This document shows positions 1-7,881 of a stretch of DNA of 33,952 bases, piece by piece. The notes under the pieces are model-generated. The model was not told the DNA's origin. It made no database searches and worked only from the letters and a program-made list of their open reading frames with translations. The position numbers were made by a program, and so were the translations under genes. Every line of letters begins with the position of its first letter. The first letter of the stretch is position 1. Source of the stretch: Bacteroidota bacterium (GTDB lineage Bacteria; Bacteroidota; Bacteroidia; Sphingobacteriales; Sphingobacteriaceae). The stretch lies in contig JABDGE010000039.1 of the NCBI GenBank assembly GCA_013286235.1, positions 1 through 33,952 on the forward strand, in the 5' to 3' direction.

Positions 1-114
1 ATCAACCATGAACCCTCCCGCATCTGCATATCCGTACATCCCAACGACCCTCCGGCCATGAACTATGAGCCATGAACTATGAACCCTCTCATATCTCACA
101 TCTCATATCCCACA
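1..114. repeat. Short-word repeat tract at window start
   Basis: There is no gene here beyond the 3' flank of the minus-strand protease. The stretch is built from near-copies of short words: ATGAACTATGAGCC-type words at about 57-84 and (CT)CATATCTCACATCT words at about 86-116. The first family recurs at 5810-5855 and 5908-5951. The second is the complement of the GAGATRT heptamer that forms a 13-unit array at 23023-23113. Confidence 0.7.
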
Positions 115-1449
115 TCAATTACTTACCGGGTTATCCGCTTTATGCAAGGTCCCATTGGTATAAAGCAGCGGGTTTACTTTTTTGGTATCGCCCTGGTACA
201 CCCAAATGATGTTGCCAATGTATTTTCTGAAGGCGTTGCTCACGTCGTCGGTAGTTAATTTCTTTACATCGTCAACTAATTCAAGGCTGTGTTTCCAATC
301 ACCGTAAATCACTTCGTTTGATGCGATAGAGGAGGCCTGCGCGAAGTTGGTTTCGTTTTTATAGTAAAATCCGGTCAGGTAGGTGGTTTTCATATTGGCA
401 ACTTCATCGGGTTTAAAACCTTCTGTTTTTACCTTATCCACCAACTGGTCAAACACCGCTATGTACTTGTCGGGTTGCGTAGTGGAAACGGAGAATTTAG
501 CTACCGAGGTGGCGCCGGCGTTGAACCAGGCCTGCGGTGCGTAGGATAGGCCGTTGTTGGTGCGTACCTCCAGGAAATGCCGTTGTGCAAAAATGCGCAT
601 GGCAACCTGGAAGGCATCGTAATCGGGTGAGCCGGCTTCCGGTCCGCTGGTTACGCCCTCCACGTAATTGGTGGCCAGTTCCCGCGGTTCAGCAGAAAAA
701 GTATTCTGATAGCTTCTGAAGAATGATTTTTTAAACTCAAACGGGTAACCTTTTTTAATGCCATCCAGCAGCGTTTTTAGTTTGGCTTCCAATGCCGGCC
801 TGTCCATATCAGCAACCACCACGATGAGCAGCCTGGAGCGTGTTAAAATGCCTTTATAATAGGCCGCTGTTTGCTCCGGTGTAAGTTTTTGGATAATGTC
901 AACGGTGCCTTCTGGATCTTCGGCATAGCTGCGGCCCGCGAAGGCGATCTTATTGGCATATTTGTCTATTGCCGCATCCGGCTGCGACTCACTTTCTTTA
1001 AGCGCATTGATGGCGTCCTGTTGTATGCGTGCAAATTCCTTCGCATCAAACTTTGGCTGTGTCAAGGCCTCGGCAAACAATGGCCAAACCGTGTCGAAAT
1101 CGCTTTTGATGCAATTCATCCGCAGCACCGAAAAGTTTTTGTTGCTGTATCCGTAAACGGAGGCGTTTACTTTGTCAAGCTGATCTTTAAAGCTGTTTTT
1201 ATCGTGGCTCATTGTTCCGCATTCGGAGAGTGCCGTCATTGCCAGCGATTCGATGCCCATTTTATCGGCCGGGTAGTTTTGCACCCCGCCTTTAACAATG
1301 GCCTGGATTTCGACGATGCCGTTGCCGCTGGGCTGTACGATAACCTTGACGCCGTCGACAGTAGTTTCATAAGCATCTTTAGGACTTTGGGCGTACACCA
1401 GGCTCACCGGGAGTGCCGCTATTGCTGCTATAAAGAGGTACTTCTTCAT
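115..1449 (-). CDS. M16 family peptidase-like protein, non-catalytic subunit
   Basis: This is a secreted or periplasmic member of the M16 (pitrilysin/processing-peptidase) family, 444 aa. Residues 1-21 (MKKYLFIAAIAALPVSLVYAQ) form a signal peptide. The N-terminal M16 domain and a C-terminal M16_C domain (about 190-380) follow. Where an active M16 enzyme has HxxEH, this protein reads ESLAMTALSECG, so the zinc ligands are missing and it should not hydrolyse peptides by itself. It lies 18 bp downstream of a second M16 gene that keeps the motif, and both run on the minus strand. This matches known bacterial M16B pairs in which one subunit is catalytic and the other shapes the chamber. Family call is firm; heterodimer formation is inferred from the pairing. 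Confidence 0.9.
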   Translation of the reverse strand: MKKYLFIAAIAALPVSLVYAQSPKDAYETTVDGVKVIVQPSGNGIVEIQAIVKGGVQNYPADKMGIESLAMTALSECGTMSHDKNSFKDQLDKVNASVYGYSNKNFSVLRMNCIKSDFDTVWPLFAEALTQPKFDAKEFARIQQDAINALKESESQPDAAIDKYANKIAFAGRSYAEDPEGTVDIIQKLTPEQTAAYYKGILTRSRLLIVVVADMDRPALEAKLKTLLDGIKKGYPFEFKKSFFRSYQNTFSAEPRELATNYVEGVTSGPEAGSPDYDAFQVAMRIFAQRHFLEVRTNNGLSYAPQAWFNAGATSVAKFSVSTTQPDKYIAVFDQLVDKVKTEGFKPDEVANMKTTYLTGFYYKNETNFAQASSIASNEVIYGDWKHSLELVDDVKKLTTDDVSNAFRKYIGNIIWVYQGDTKKVNPLLYTNGTLHKADNPVSN

Positions 1450-1467
1450 CTGGATAGATTTTAAGGG

Positions 1468-2847
1468 TTATTTGGCTGCAAAAAATGAGGCCGCGTTTAC
1501 TTGTTTACTCAATTCGGGTTTAATCACCATGCCGGCTACCATCGGTTTACCGATAAGGTACGTGCTGAGGTATTTTTGAATGTCGGCACGGGTCACTTTT
1601 TGGTAATTATCGGTATTATCGGTATAGTAATTCAGCGATGTGCTGCACCACATATAGCTCATCTGGCTCGGCAGGGTCGAAGGCTTTTCTTTGTTATAGA
1701 TATCGTTCCTTAAAAGGATCGCCTTGGCATTTTTAAGCTGTTCATCCGTAAAATAATTGCTGTCGGCAAACATGTTTATCTGCTTTATTAGTTCATTGTA
1801 GCACTCCTGCAGCTTGTTTGGGTTTGGCACCACAAATAGATCAATCGGACCAACGTACTTGCAAGTGGTATATCCGAGCGAAACCGTGCTGGCCAGTCCT
1901 TTATCCACCAGCGCCTGCTGCAGTTTGGATGAATTAAGGCCCACGATGGTCGAAAACACATCAGCTGCCACGGTAGAGGCGGAATCGGTTAGATAAGACG
2001 GCCCCTGCCACGAAAACTGAACATAAGGGGTTTGCGCAATGGAGGTTTCCTTCACAAAATAGATGCTCTTGTCCAGCGGTTTGAAGGGTGGGATAGGGTA
2101 TTTCTGTATGGGGTCGAAGCCGCTGTTGGCCCAGTCGCCAAAGATCTTTTCCGCCATGGCAAAAGCCTCGTCGTGCTTGACGTCGCCGCAAATGGTGAGC
2201 AGGCTATTGTTGGGAAAGTAATATTTGTTTTTGATCACCATCATCTTTTCAGGCGTCGCGGTATTGATCACTTCGTGTATGCCAATCGCAACTTTGCGGG
2301 TAACCAAATCGCCCCAAAGCTTTTGCTGTATCGCATACCACAATTGAAAATAGGGATCACTCTCGCCGCGCTGGAATTCCCCGTCAACAACAGGTCGCTC
2401 CTTTTTCATATCCTCTTCGCGATAGATCGGGAAACGGATGGCTGCGTTCATAAACCTCAGGCCGGCGTTAAGGCTATCGCGATCAAATGTGAAAAAGTAA
2501 TTTACCCGTTCCACATCGGTAGTGCCGTTAAAGAAAGCGCCCAGTTCCTCTATTCGCTTTAAAAATTTTTCCTGGTCGGGATAATCCCTGTTCGCTTTAA
2601 AAAACATGTGCTCGAACAAATGCGACAGGCCGCTAAATTCGGGCCCCTCGGTGTAAGCGCCGTTTTTCACAGCGATTTCGATCGTGGCAAGCGGCACCTT
2701 GCTGTTTTCGATAACAACAACCTGGAGGCCGTTAGGGAGAACTTTCCAATAATAGCCGTCCGGCAGCCGCACCTGGGCCGGCGAATGTTTTGCGAATAGC
2801 ATAAACGCAAAGCAAAACAAAAGCAGTTTTGTAAACCGTAAGATCAT
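1468..2847 (-). CDS. M16 family zinc metallopeptidase, catalytic subunit
   Basis: Predicted exported zinc peptidase of 459 aa. The start is placed at ATG 2847, because the TTG three codons earlier adds nothing and a signal peptide (about residues 1-25, ending SPAQ) follows directly from this ATG. The inverted zinc motif HLFEH is at residues 76-80 and a candidate third ligand, Glu157 in VDGEFQRG, lies at the expected distance. The C-terminal half is M16_C. It is the upstream gene of a two-gene minus-strand unit with the ligand-less M16 protein at 115-1449. Known M16B enzymes degrade unfolded peptides in a closed chamber; the substrate here is unknown. Confidence 0.93.
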   Translation of the reverse strand: MILRFTKLLLFCFAFMLFAKHSPAQVRLPDGYYWKVLPNGLQVVVIENSKVPLATIEIAVKNGAYTEGPEFSGLSHLFEHMFFKANRDYPDQEKFLKRIEELGAFFNGTTDVERVNYFFTFDRDSLNAGLRFMNAAIRFPIYREEDMKKERPVVDGEFQRGESDPYFQLWYAIQQKLWGDLVTRKVAIGIHEVINTATPEKMMVIKNKYYFPNNSLLTICGDVKHDEAFAMAEKIFGDWANSGFDPIQKYPIPPFKPLDKSIYFVKETSIAQTPYVQFSWQGPSYLTDSASTVAADVFSTIVGLNSSKLQQALVDKGLASTVSLGYTTCKYVGPIDLFVVPNPNKLQECYNELIKQINMFADSNYFTDEQLKNAKAILLRNDIYNKEKPSTLPSQMSYMWCSTSLNYYTDNTDNYQKVTRADIQKYLSTYLIGKPMVAGMVIKPELSKQVNAASFFAAK

Positions 2848-3219
2848 AAAAGGCAATTTAGATGTTAAGACTATAAAGATAGTTGATGTATTGAGAAAGG
2901 CAAGGATTTTTAAATGAAAACACGAACAAGCACGAATTTAAACGAATTTCACGAATTAATTTGTCGTTAATTCGTGAAATTCGACTTGATTCGTGATAAT
3001 TAGTGTTTATTACAGGGCGATAACCTATATAGAAAAAGTTAATGATCACGTGGTCGCCTTCAAACTGATCCATTCTATATATTTTACCTAAACATCAGTC
3101 GCAGCTTCTTCGAGACTTCTATGTAACTCAAGTCATTCTATCCGAAACGTCAGTCGCAGCTTCTTCCGGTCCCGATAGCTATCGGGATTCGGACTTTCCG
3201 ACTTCCGGACTATCTCTAA
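2848..3219. repeat. Gene-free repeat tract with long hairpin and palindrome
   Basis: This 372-bp gap holds no convincing gene; a 71-codon minus-strand frame inside it is made of repeat words. At 2917-3009 lies a long hairpin whose central arms, CGAATTTCACGAATTAA (2943-2959) and its exact complement (2967-2983), flank a 7-nt loop. Matching continues imperfectly outward for about 26 bp. A 16-bp direct repeat, CAGTCGCAGCTTCTTC, occurs at 3096-3111 and 3151-3166. The palindrome CCCGATAGCTATCGGG is at 3171-3186, and short GGACTTTCCGACTTCC words follow it. Confidence 0.85.
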
Positions 3220-3639
3220 TCACTGATATACCACATCCAGCGTTATCGGCACGCTCAATGCTTTCGAGATAATGCAATTGGCTTTCGCGCCTTCGGCTAT
3301 TTCCTTGAATTTTTCTTCGCTCACGCCTTCAATAGCAGATCCTTTTAAATCGAGGTGAATGCCGGTAATGCTAAGCGTGGCCATATCGAGGTCAAGGATC
3401 GCTTCGGTTGTCAAATCGTTCGGTGTAAAACCGGCCCGGCTCAATTGAGCGCCCACGGCCATAGTAAAACAGCCCGCATGTGCGGCAGCGAGCAGTTCCT
3501 CGGGGTTGGTGCCCACACCTTCCTGGAAGCGGGTCTTAAAAGAATACTGGGTGTTGTTGAGTGTTGTACTTTGTGTGGTAATTTCTCCCTTACCATCCAT
3601 AAGGGTACCGTTCCAATGAGCATGTGCTGTGCGTTTCAT
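3220..3639 (-). CDS. OsmC family peroxiredoxin
   Basis: This 139-aa protein is an OsmC/Ohr-family thiol peroxidase that reduces organic hydroperoxides in the cytoplasm. The two family cysteines are visible: Cys57 in [13 protein letters not shown] and Cys122 in [12 protein letters not shown]. The N-terminal strands ([17 protein letters not shown]) match the OsmC subgroup better than Ohr. The ATG at 3639 is chosen. The longer frame from 3738 would overlap the end of engB, and its extra 33 residues look like untranslated DNA. It follows engB on the same strand with a 61-bp gap, so co-transcription is possible but not shown. Confidence 0.92.
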   Translation of the reverse strand: MKRTAHAHWNGTLMDGKGEITTQSTTLNNTQYSFKTRFQEGVGTNPEELLAAAHAGCFTMAVGAQLSRAGFTPNDLTTEAILDLDMATLSITGIHLDLKGSAIEGVSEEKFKEIAEGAKANCIISKALSVPITLDVVYQ

Positions 3640-3700
3640 AGTGTTTATTTTTTTGTTGTGTTTATAAGAATGTGGAAAAAAATGCGCGCAGGCGCCCGGT

Positions 3701-4309
3701 TTAAACAGGAACCGTAAAGTTTTTGTTGATGCCGTCAATAAAATTAAGAATCTCGTCGCGCCCCGTCATAACCTCAGACGAAGTTATAAAATATCCGGGG
3801 GCTTCGTCAAATGATTTTAACAAAGCGGCTATAAATTTCGAAACATTTTGGTCGGTTTTTAATGCAGACTGCTTATCGGCTTTGGTAAAGATCAATACGA
3901 AGGCCAGCCCTTTTTCGCCCAGCCAGTTGCAAAACTCCAGGTCAATCTTTTGCGGTTCCAGCCGGCTGTCTATCAGGGCCATTACACATTGCAGGCTTTC
4001 GCGTTTATCCAGGTAGGTACGGATAAACTTGTTCCAGTCCTCTTTTTTACTTTTGGATATGCGGGCATAACCATAGCCCGGCAGATCGACAATATACCAG
4101 CTTTCGTTAATCAAAAAATGATTGATCAGCTGCGTTTTTCCCGGCGTTTGGGAGGTTTTTGCCAACCCTTTCTTGCCGGTTAGCATATTGATGAGCGACG
4201 ATTTCCCAACGTTGGAACGGCCAATAAAAGCATACTCGGGCTTAACCGGCGGCGGCAATTTGGATATTTGGGTATTGCTGCAAATAAATTCTGCCGACTT
4301 GATGATCAT
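3701..4309 (-). CDS. engB: Ribosome biogenesis GTPase EngB (YihA/YsxC)
   Basis: 202-aa TRAFAC GTPase needed for late assembly of the large ribosomal subunit. G1 GRSNVGKS is at residues 30-37, G3 DLPG at 75-78 within DLPGYGYA, G4 TKAD at 142-145 and a G5-like TSS at 176-178. Length and motif spacing are typical of the family. A TACCTTTG box on the minus strand (4315-4322) ends only 5 nt before the ATG, suggesting a leaderless or near-leaderless transcript. The gene is divergent from the small exported protein at 4395, and the space between the two starts is only 85 bp. Confidence 0.97.
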   Translation of the reverse strand: MIIKSAEFICSNTQISKLPPPVKPEYAFIGRSNVGKSSLINMLTGKKGLAKTSQTPGKTQLINHFLINESWYIVDLPGYGYARISKSKKEDWNKFIRTYLDKRESLQCVMALIDSRLEPQKIDLEFCNWLGEKGLAFVLIFTKADKQSALKTDQNVSKFIAALLKSFDEAPGYFITSSEVMTGRDEILNFIDGINKNFTVPV

Positions 4310-4314
4310 GCCTG

Positions 4315-4322
4315 CAAAGGTA
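4315..4322 (-). promoter_or_regulatory. Bacteroidota -7 promoter box for engB
   Basis: Minus-strand TACCTTTG fits the TAnnTTTG consensus and ends 5 nt upstream of the engB ATG. With the usual short distance from the -7 box to the start of transcription, the mRNA would begin at or near the start codon. Confidence 0.6.
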
Positions 4323-4328
4323 TACTTA

Positions 4329-4357
4329 AGATGTGAGATATGAGATGTGAGATATGC
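4329..4357. repeat. Short GAGATRT heptamer tract
   Basis: About four tandem units of ATGTGAG/ATATGAG lie between the divergent engB and 4395 promoters. It is the same unit as the 13-copy array at 23023-23113. Confidence 0.85.
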
Positions 4358-4380
4358 GGATGTAGCTGTGCAGATATTCG

Positions 4381-4388
4381 TATCTTTG
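4381..4388 (+). promoter_or_regulatory. Bacteroidota -7 promoter box for the 4395 gene
   Basis: TATCTTTG matches TAnnTTTG and ends 6 nt before ATG 4395. This placement decides the start of the downstream frame: the earlier in-frame ATG at 4347 lies upstream of the promoter and inside repeat DNA. Confidence 0.6.
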
Positions 4389-4394
4389 TTTCCA

Positions 4395-4790
4395 ATGAGA
4401 TCACCCGGTTCGACAAGTTTAAAAGAGCGCTACCGCAAATGGCTGCTTGCTGCCGTTTTGCTGCTGAGCCTTTTTACATTTTCGGTTCCTGCGCTTTCAT
4501 CTCAGGGAAAGCAACTGCCTGGTGAAACCACATGGGTTACCGGCAGCCAGGACCGTGTATTGAAGGGGATTAGGTATACCGCCTGGCTGCAAAATGTTTT
4601 TGAACAGCAGCCTGCCTGTTTTTTGTCCTGCGGAGTATTAAACCTGGGCCATTTTTACAGCCAAAAGGTTGCTATCAGCCTGGAAATCCACGCCGGTCCT
4701 GGTTTATTTAGGGGAGATAAAGCACGCTTCTCTGTCCTTAAAACCATCCCTCAAAATGGTAAGGATGATCCGGCATTGACGATCGCATAA
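4395..4790 (+). CDS. Hypothetical exported or membrane-anchored protein
   Basis: 131-aa protein of unknown function. A charged N-terminus (LKERYRKW) is followed by a hydrophobic segment, WLLAAVLLLSLFTFSVPALSS (about residues 16-36), which could be a signal peptide or a single membrane anchor. The rest is about 95 residues with two cysteines close together (ACFLSCGVLN) and no motif I recognise. The start at 4395 is preferred because a TATCTTTG box ends 6 nt upstream; a 147-codon version from 4347 would begin in repeat DNA. It is divergent from engB and about 95 bp upstream of another small membrane protein. Coding status is likely but not certain. Confidence 0.55.
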   Translation: MRSPGSTSLKERYRKWLLAAVLLLSLFTFSVPALSSQGKQLPGETTWVTGSQDRVLKGIRYTAWLQNVFEQQPACFLSCGVLNLGHFYSQKVAISLEIHAGPGLFRGDKARFSVLKTIPQNGKDDPALTIA

Positions 4791-4885
4791 CGTCAACTTC
4801 TTTTAGCCGCATTCGCGGCGATCCGGTTCATTTTAAAAAATAGCTGTTGCGGTATTATTCGCATTCGCTGCCCTAATTGATATGC

Positions 4886-5083
4886 ATGAAAGAATTTAAA
4901 AAATTGCTTAGGACGATTGGCATTATATTGCTGATTGTGCTGGCCTGTTTTGGCCTGGGCATCGCCGGTGGCGCCCCGATCCCTGTTAATAAAAGAAGAG
5001 AAAATAATATAGAGCTGCGCATCGAACTAAAAGACGCCTATGAAAATAAAAGTGAAGAGCTGGTGTTTAAGAACCTGGAATGA
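4886..5083 (+). CDS. Small single-pass membrane protein, unknown function
   Basis: 65-aa frame starting at ATG 4886. A basic N-terminus (MKEFKKLLRTIG) leads into one hydrophobic helix, about residues 12-30 (IGIILLIVLACFGLGIAGG), with the Cys of LACFG inside it. A charged tail of about 32 residues (KRRENNIELRIELKDAYENK) follows. The LACFGLG context could be read as a weak lipobox, so a small lipoprotein is the alternative. It lies between the 4395 gene and the VOC gene on the same strand. I do not recognise a family; the positive-inside topology is the main support for it being real. Confidence 0.55.
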   Translation: MKEFKKLLRTIGIILLIVLACFGLGIAGGAPIPVNKRRENNIELRIELKDAYENKSEELVFKNLE

Positions 5084-5140
5084 CTTGTGGGCGCTTTAAC
5101 ACTGGGATTTTGATGTTGTCCGCTATTTTTACATTAGCAA

Positions 5141-5161
5141 AACATTATAAATGATAATGTT
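5141..5161. promoter_or_regulatory. Candidate operator palindrome upstream of VOC gene
   Basis: AACATTA-taaatga-TAATGTT has 7-bp perfect arms around a 7-bp spacer (21 bp). Its 3' edge is 3 bp before the TAAATTTG -7 box at 5165-5172, so a bound regulator would cover the -33 region. No regulator gene lies next to it. Site function is inferred. Confidence 0.45.
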
Positions 5162-5164
5162 CCG

Positions 5165-5172
5165 TAAATTTG
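5165..5172 (+). promoter_or_regulatory. -7 promoter box for VOC gene
   Basis: TAAATTTG fits the TAnnTTTG consensus and lies 20 nt before ATG 5193, giving a short leader of roughly 15 nt. Confidence 0.5.
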
Positions 5173-5192
5173 ATGTTTAAACATGTAATTTA

Positions 5193-5693
5193 ATGGACAA
5201 CTATAAAATACCCGCGCAAACCCGCATTGGTCATGTACATCTAAAGGTAAGCGACCTGCAAAAATCGCTTGATTTTTATTCCGGCTTATTAGGTTTTGAT
5301 AAAGTAATGGCTTATGGCGACCAGGCCGCGTTTATTTCGGCCGGTGGCTATCACCATCATATCGGCCTAAACACCTGGCATAGCAAAGGCGCCGCGCCTG
5401 CACCGGAATATGCACCAGGACTATACCATACCGCCATATTGTACCCGGAACGCAAAGACCTCGCCGCCATATTAAAGCGATTGATCGATGCCAAATACCC
5501 GATTACAGGCGCGTCCGACCACGGCGTGTCAGAAGCTATTTATTTAGACGACCCCGATGGCAACGGTGTTGAATTGTATTGGGACCGTCCCCGGGATCAA
5601 TGGCCGCTTGACGAAAACGGCAAACTCACCATGTTTACCGGGCGATTAAACATCGAAGCCTTATTGAATGAACTTGTCTTGACCGTTGATTAA
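5193..5693 (+). CDS. VOC family protein (catechol 2,3-dioxygenase/glyoxalase-like)
   Basis: 166-aa cytoplasmic protein of the vicinal-oxygen-chelate superfamily. The first beta-alpha-beta module starts TRIGHVHLKVSDLQKSLDFY, the second at about GLYHTAILYPER, and it ends in PDGNGVELYWDRP. Likely metal ligands are His16, His79 and Glu127, in the usual VOC positions, so the metal site looks intact. It resembles the N-terminal half of CatE-type extradiol dioxygenases, which are about 280 aa; at 166 aa this is a single-unit VOC protein. The substrate cannot be deduced. It has its own promoter box and a candidate operator, suggesting regulated expression. Confidence 0.88.
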   Translation: MDNYKIPAQTRIGHVHLKVSDLQKSLDFYSGLLGFDKVMAYGDQAAFISAGGYHHHIGLNTWHSKGAAPAPEYAPGLYHTAILYPERKDLAAILKRLIDAKYPITGASDHGVSEAIYLDDPDGNGVELYWDRPRDQWPLDENGKLTMFTGRLNIEALLNELVLTVD

Positions 5694-5977
5694 GTTGATT
5701 TCTGTGATTTCGCTGATATAGGTAACTGCCGGCCCTGGTTATACCGTGGGATACTGATCCGCTACCAGGCGGACGGCATTTTCCTTAGTACCATTCCCCT
5801 TCCCAATCAACTCCGGCCATGAACCGTGAGCCATGAACTATGAACAAACTGCCACTGCTACTGCCACTAACCCTTTCCCCACTCATCACTCATCTTTCCC
5901 GTCCCAGTCAGCTTCGGCTATGAACCATGAGCCATGAACCACGAACAAACTGCAAACTGTCAACTGCAAACTGCCGC
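5694..5977. repeat. Short-word repeat gap between convergent genes
   Basis: This 284-bp space between two convergent genes contains no gene. Two imperfect copies of a 45-nt word cluster (CCATGAACCRTGAGCCATGAAC type, ending in ACAAACTGC) lie at about 5810-5855 and 5908-5951. Runs of CTGCCACTGCTACTGCCAC and CAAACTGCAAACTG words occur beside them. The same cluster is seen at 48-86. I see no clear terminator. Confidence 0.75.
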
Positions 5978-7351
5978 TCACCCTTTCATCACCATGTTCA
6001 CCGGGTCCCAGTGCATGGGTGTGTTCTTAAAATAGCTGTCGTTGCATAGCAGTGCGGGCGCGGCGGCGCGATAGCCGAAAATGGCGTCTTCCGTTACTTT
6101 ACCGTTGGTTCGAATGGCCGTGAAAAAATTGTTAAGATGATCATAGGGTCCGCCGAGGTAGCCTTTTTCAGCTGCGTAGGTGATTTCTTCCGGTGGCAGC
6201 ATATGTTTTCTTTCCGGCGCCAAATCGGGGCTGTTCTTCATTTTTTCTGTATAAAACGGGTCGTCCGATTCGAATAGCTTGTTTCGCTTTAGCACCACTT
6301 CGTCCCAGGTAATGTCCATAGCGCCTTCGCTGCCTACCAATCTTAAATAAGTTGAACCGCTCGTGCCGTCCACAAAGTTGCAGCGAAGCGACAAATTGAA
6401 GGCCGGATGAATAGCGCTTTGGCCGTAATCAAAAGTGCCCAGCAGCACATCAGGCACTTCGCGGCCATCATTCCAGAAACGGAGGCCACCGGCTGCATAT
6501 ATCTTTTCGGGGCCCATCGAGCCGGTTATAAAATGCAGGCTCGAAAACAAGTGCACAAAAAGATCACCACACATACCGGTGCCATAATCCGTATAGTTGC
6601 GCCAGCGGAAAAACCGTTTTTCGTCAAAGGGCCTTTTATGGGTATTGCTCACGTAGGTATCCCAATCAACCGTCTGCGGCGACGCATCCGCAGGAATTGG
6701 ATATTGCCAAACTTCCACCGGCGACCGCCTTGCCCAAAAACCTTCCGCATAATTCAGCTGACCGATGGCCCCGGCTTTGAGTAATTCCTTAGCTTTTTCA
6801 TTGCCGAGCGAGGACACCCCCTGGCTGCCCACCTGGAAGATTTTCCCGGTATCCTGCTGCGCTTTGATCACAGCAGGGCCTTCGCTGATACCGTGCACCA
6901 TCGGCTTTTCACAATAAACATGTTTACCGGCGTGCATGGCATCCACCGATATGGTTTGATGCCAATGATCAGGCGTTCCGATAATTACGGCATCCACATC
7001 CGGCCGGGTCAGTATCTCTTTATAAACTTTGGTGGTGAATATATCATTGCCCCAGCGTTTTTTAGCATCCGCCAGCCGGCCGTCGTACAGGTCGCATACG
7101 GCAACCAGCTTTATGCCGGGTACCTGCAGCGCGGTATTGGTATCCGAGGAGCCCTGCCCACCGGCACCGATCAGCGCCAGGTTGATGTTGTCATTTGCGC
7201 TGTGGCCGCCGCTCCGTTTAATATAAAATAACGGCGTTGATTTGCCGGCTGCAATTAAGTTAGGGCCAACGGCAGTGGCAGCAGTAGCCAGGCCAATCTT
7301 TTTAAGAAAGCTTCTACGGGAGGATTCGGATTTTTCTTTCATGTTTGACAA
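5978..7351 (-). CDS. Gfo/Idh/MocA family oxidoreductase with Tat signal
   Basis: 457-aa NAD(P)-dependent oxidoreductase of the Gfo/Idh/MocA family, which act mainly on sugars and sugar derivatives. The N-terminus has a twin-arginine signal (SRRSFLKKIG at 11-20, then a weakly hydrophobic stretch), so it is exported folded. The Rossmann dinucleotide motif LALIGAGGQGSSD is at about 58-70, and the family EKP signature (YCEKPMVHG) at 148-150. The C-terminal half is the family's alpha/beta substrate domain. Many such Tat-exported paralogues occur in Bacteroidota glycan-use loci, but no glycan genes are next to this one and it seems to stand alone. Substrate unknown. Confidence 0.93.
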   Translation of the reverse strand: MSNMKEKSESSRRSFLKKIGLATAATAVGPNLIAAGKSTPLFYIKRSGGHSANDNINLALIGAGGQGSSDTNTALQVPGIKLVAVCDLYDGRLADAKKRWGNDIFTTKVYKEILTRPDVDAVIIGTPDHWHQTISVDAMHAGKHVYCEKPMVHGISEGPAVIKAQQDTGKIFQVGSQGVSSLGNEKAKELLKAGAIGQLNYAEGFWARRSPVEVWQYPIPADASPQTVDWDTYVSNTHKRPFDEKRFFRWRNYTDYGTGMCGDLFVHLFSSLHFITGSMGPEKIYAAGGLRFWNDGREVPDVLLGTFDYGQSAIHPAFNLSLRCNFVDGTSGSTYLRLVGSEGAMDITWDEVVLKRNKLFESDDPFYTEKMKNSPDLAPERKHMLPPEEITYAAEKGYLGGPYDHLNNFFTAIRTNGKVTEDAIFGYRAAAPALLCNDSYFKNTPMHWDPVNMVMKG

Positions 7352-7706
7352 TTTATAATCAGACTATTCTTTAGGTCGAATCTTTTAAAAACGAAATCTA
7401 CCGATCCTTTACGAAAGAAAAAAGGCTTTAAATATTAATTCGGAATTTTTATCTCATTCGACCATATGGTATTTTGAATTTGATTTGCCAGGGCGCCGAT
7501 ATTATGCCCGGCAAACTTCTCAAAGTAAAATTTGCATCTTTAAAACCTAAGACTTTTTGGATGATTACGCCGACCTGTAATGCCGACCTGTAATTTAGTT
7601 AAAATAGGCTGGACACCTTTTGCAAATTCCGCCTAAGTCCGACCCCACATTCCTTATTTGCATTCAATAAATTCTTTAATTCCATAAATTCGAGTTCAGA
7701 CAAAAA

Positions 7707-7780
7707 TTCCGCAATCGACTCCTGATAGCTACCGGGACCGCATCCGCGCCTATTCGTGAAATTCGTTCCCAATTCGTGGA
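7707..7780 (+). repeat. 74-bp direct repeat, copy 1
   Basis: It begins TTCCGCAATCGACTCC and ends AATTCGTGGA. It is identical to 7882-7955 except at one position (T versus C in the CTCCTGATAG/CTCCCGATAG segment). Confidence 0.92.
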
Positions 7781-7881
7781 ACGGCGCAGCCTTCTTGAGC
7801 GCCGCTAAAAAAAACAATCCGCGAAAACTTCGTGTCAATCAAATCCGCAATCGAACATCCGAAATCCGAAATTCAAATCAC

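Noticed and set aside
871..1464. 197-codon plus-strand frame opposite the M16 partner gene
   Set aside because: It is the complement of a well-supported gene with a signal peptide, and its translation has no motif or plausible start context.
2032..2562. 176-codon plus-strand frame opposite the catalytic M16 gene
   Set aside because: It lies wholly antisense to the zinc-peptidase and matches nothing recognisable.
2858..3073. 71-codon minus-strand frame in the 2.9-3.1 kb gap
   Set aside because: It runs through the CACGAAT hairpin and its composition follows the repeat.
7599..7838. 79-codon minus-strand frame before ubiE
   Set aside because: Half of it is the 74-bp repeat; the other half has no recognised domain. 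A decayed gene end is possible but not supportable.
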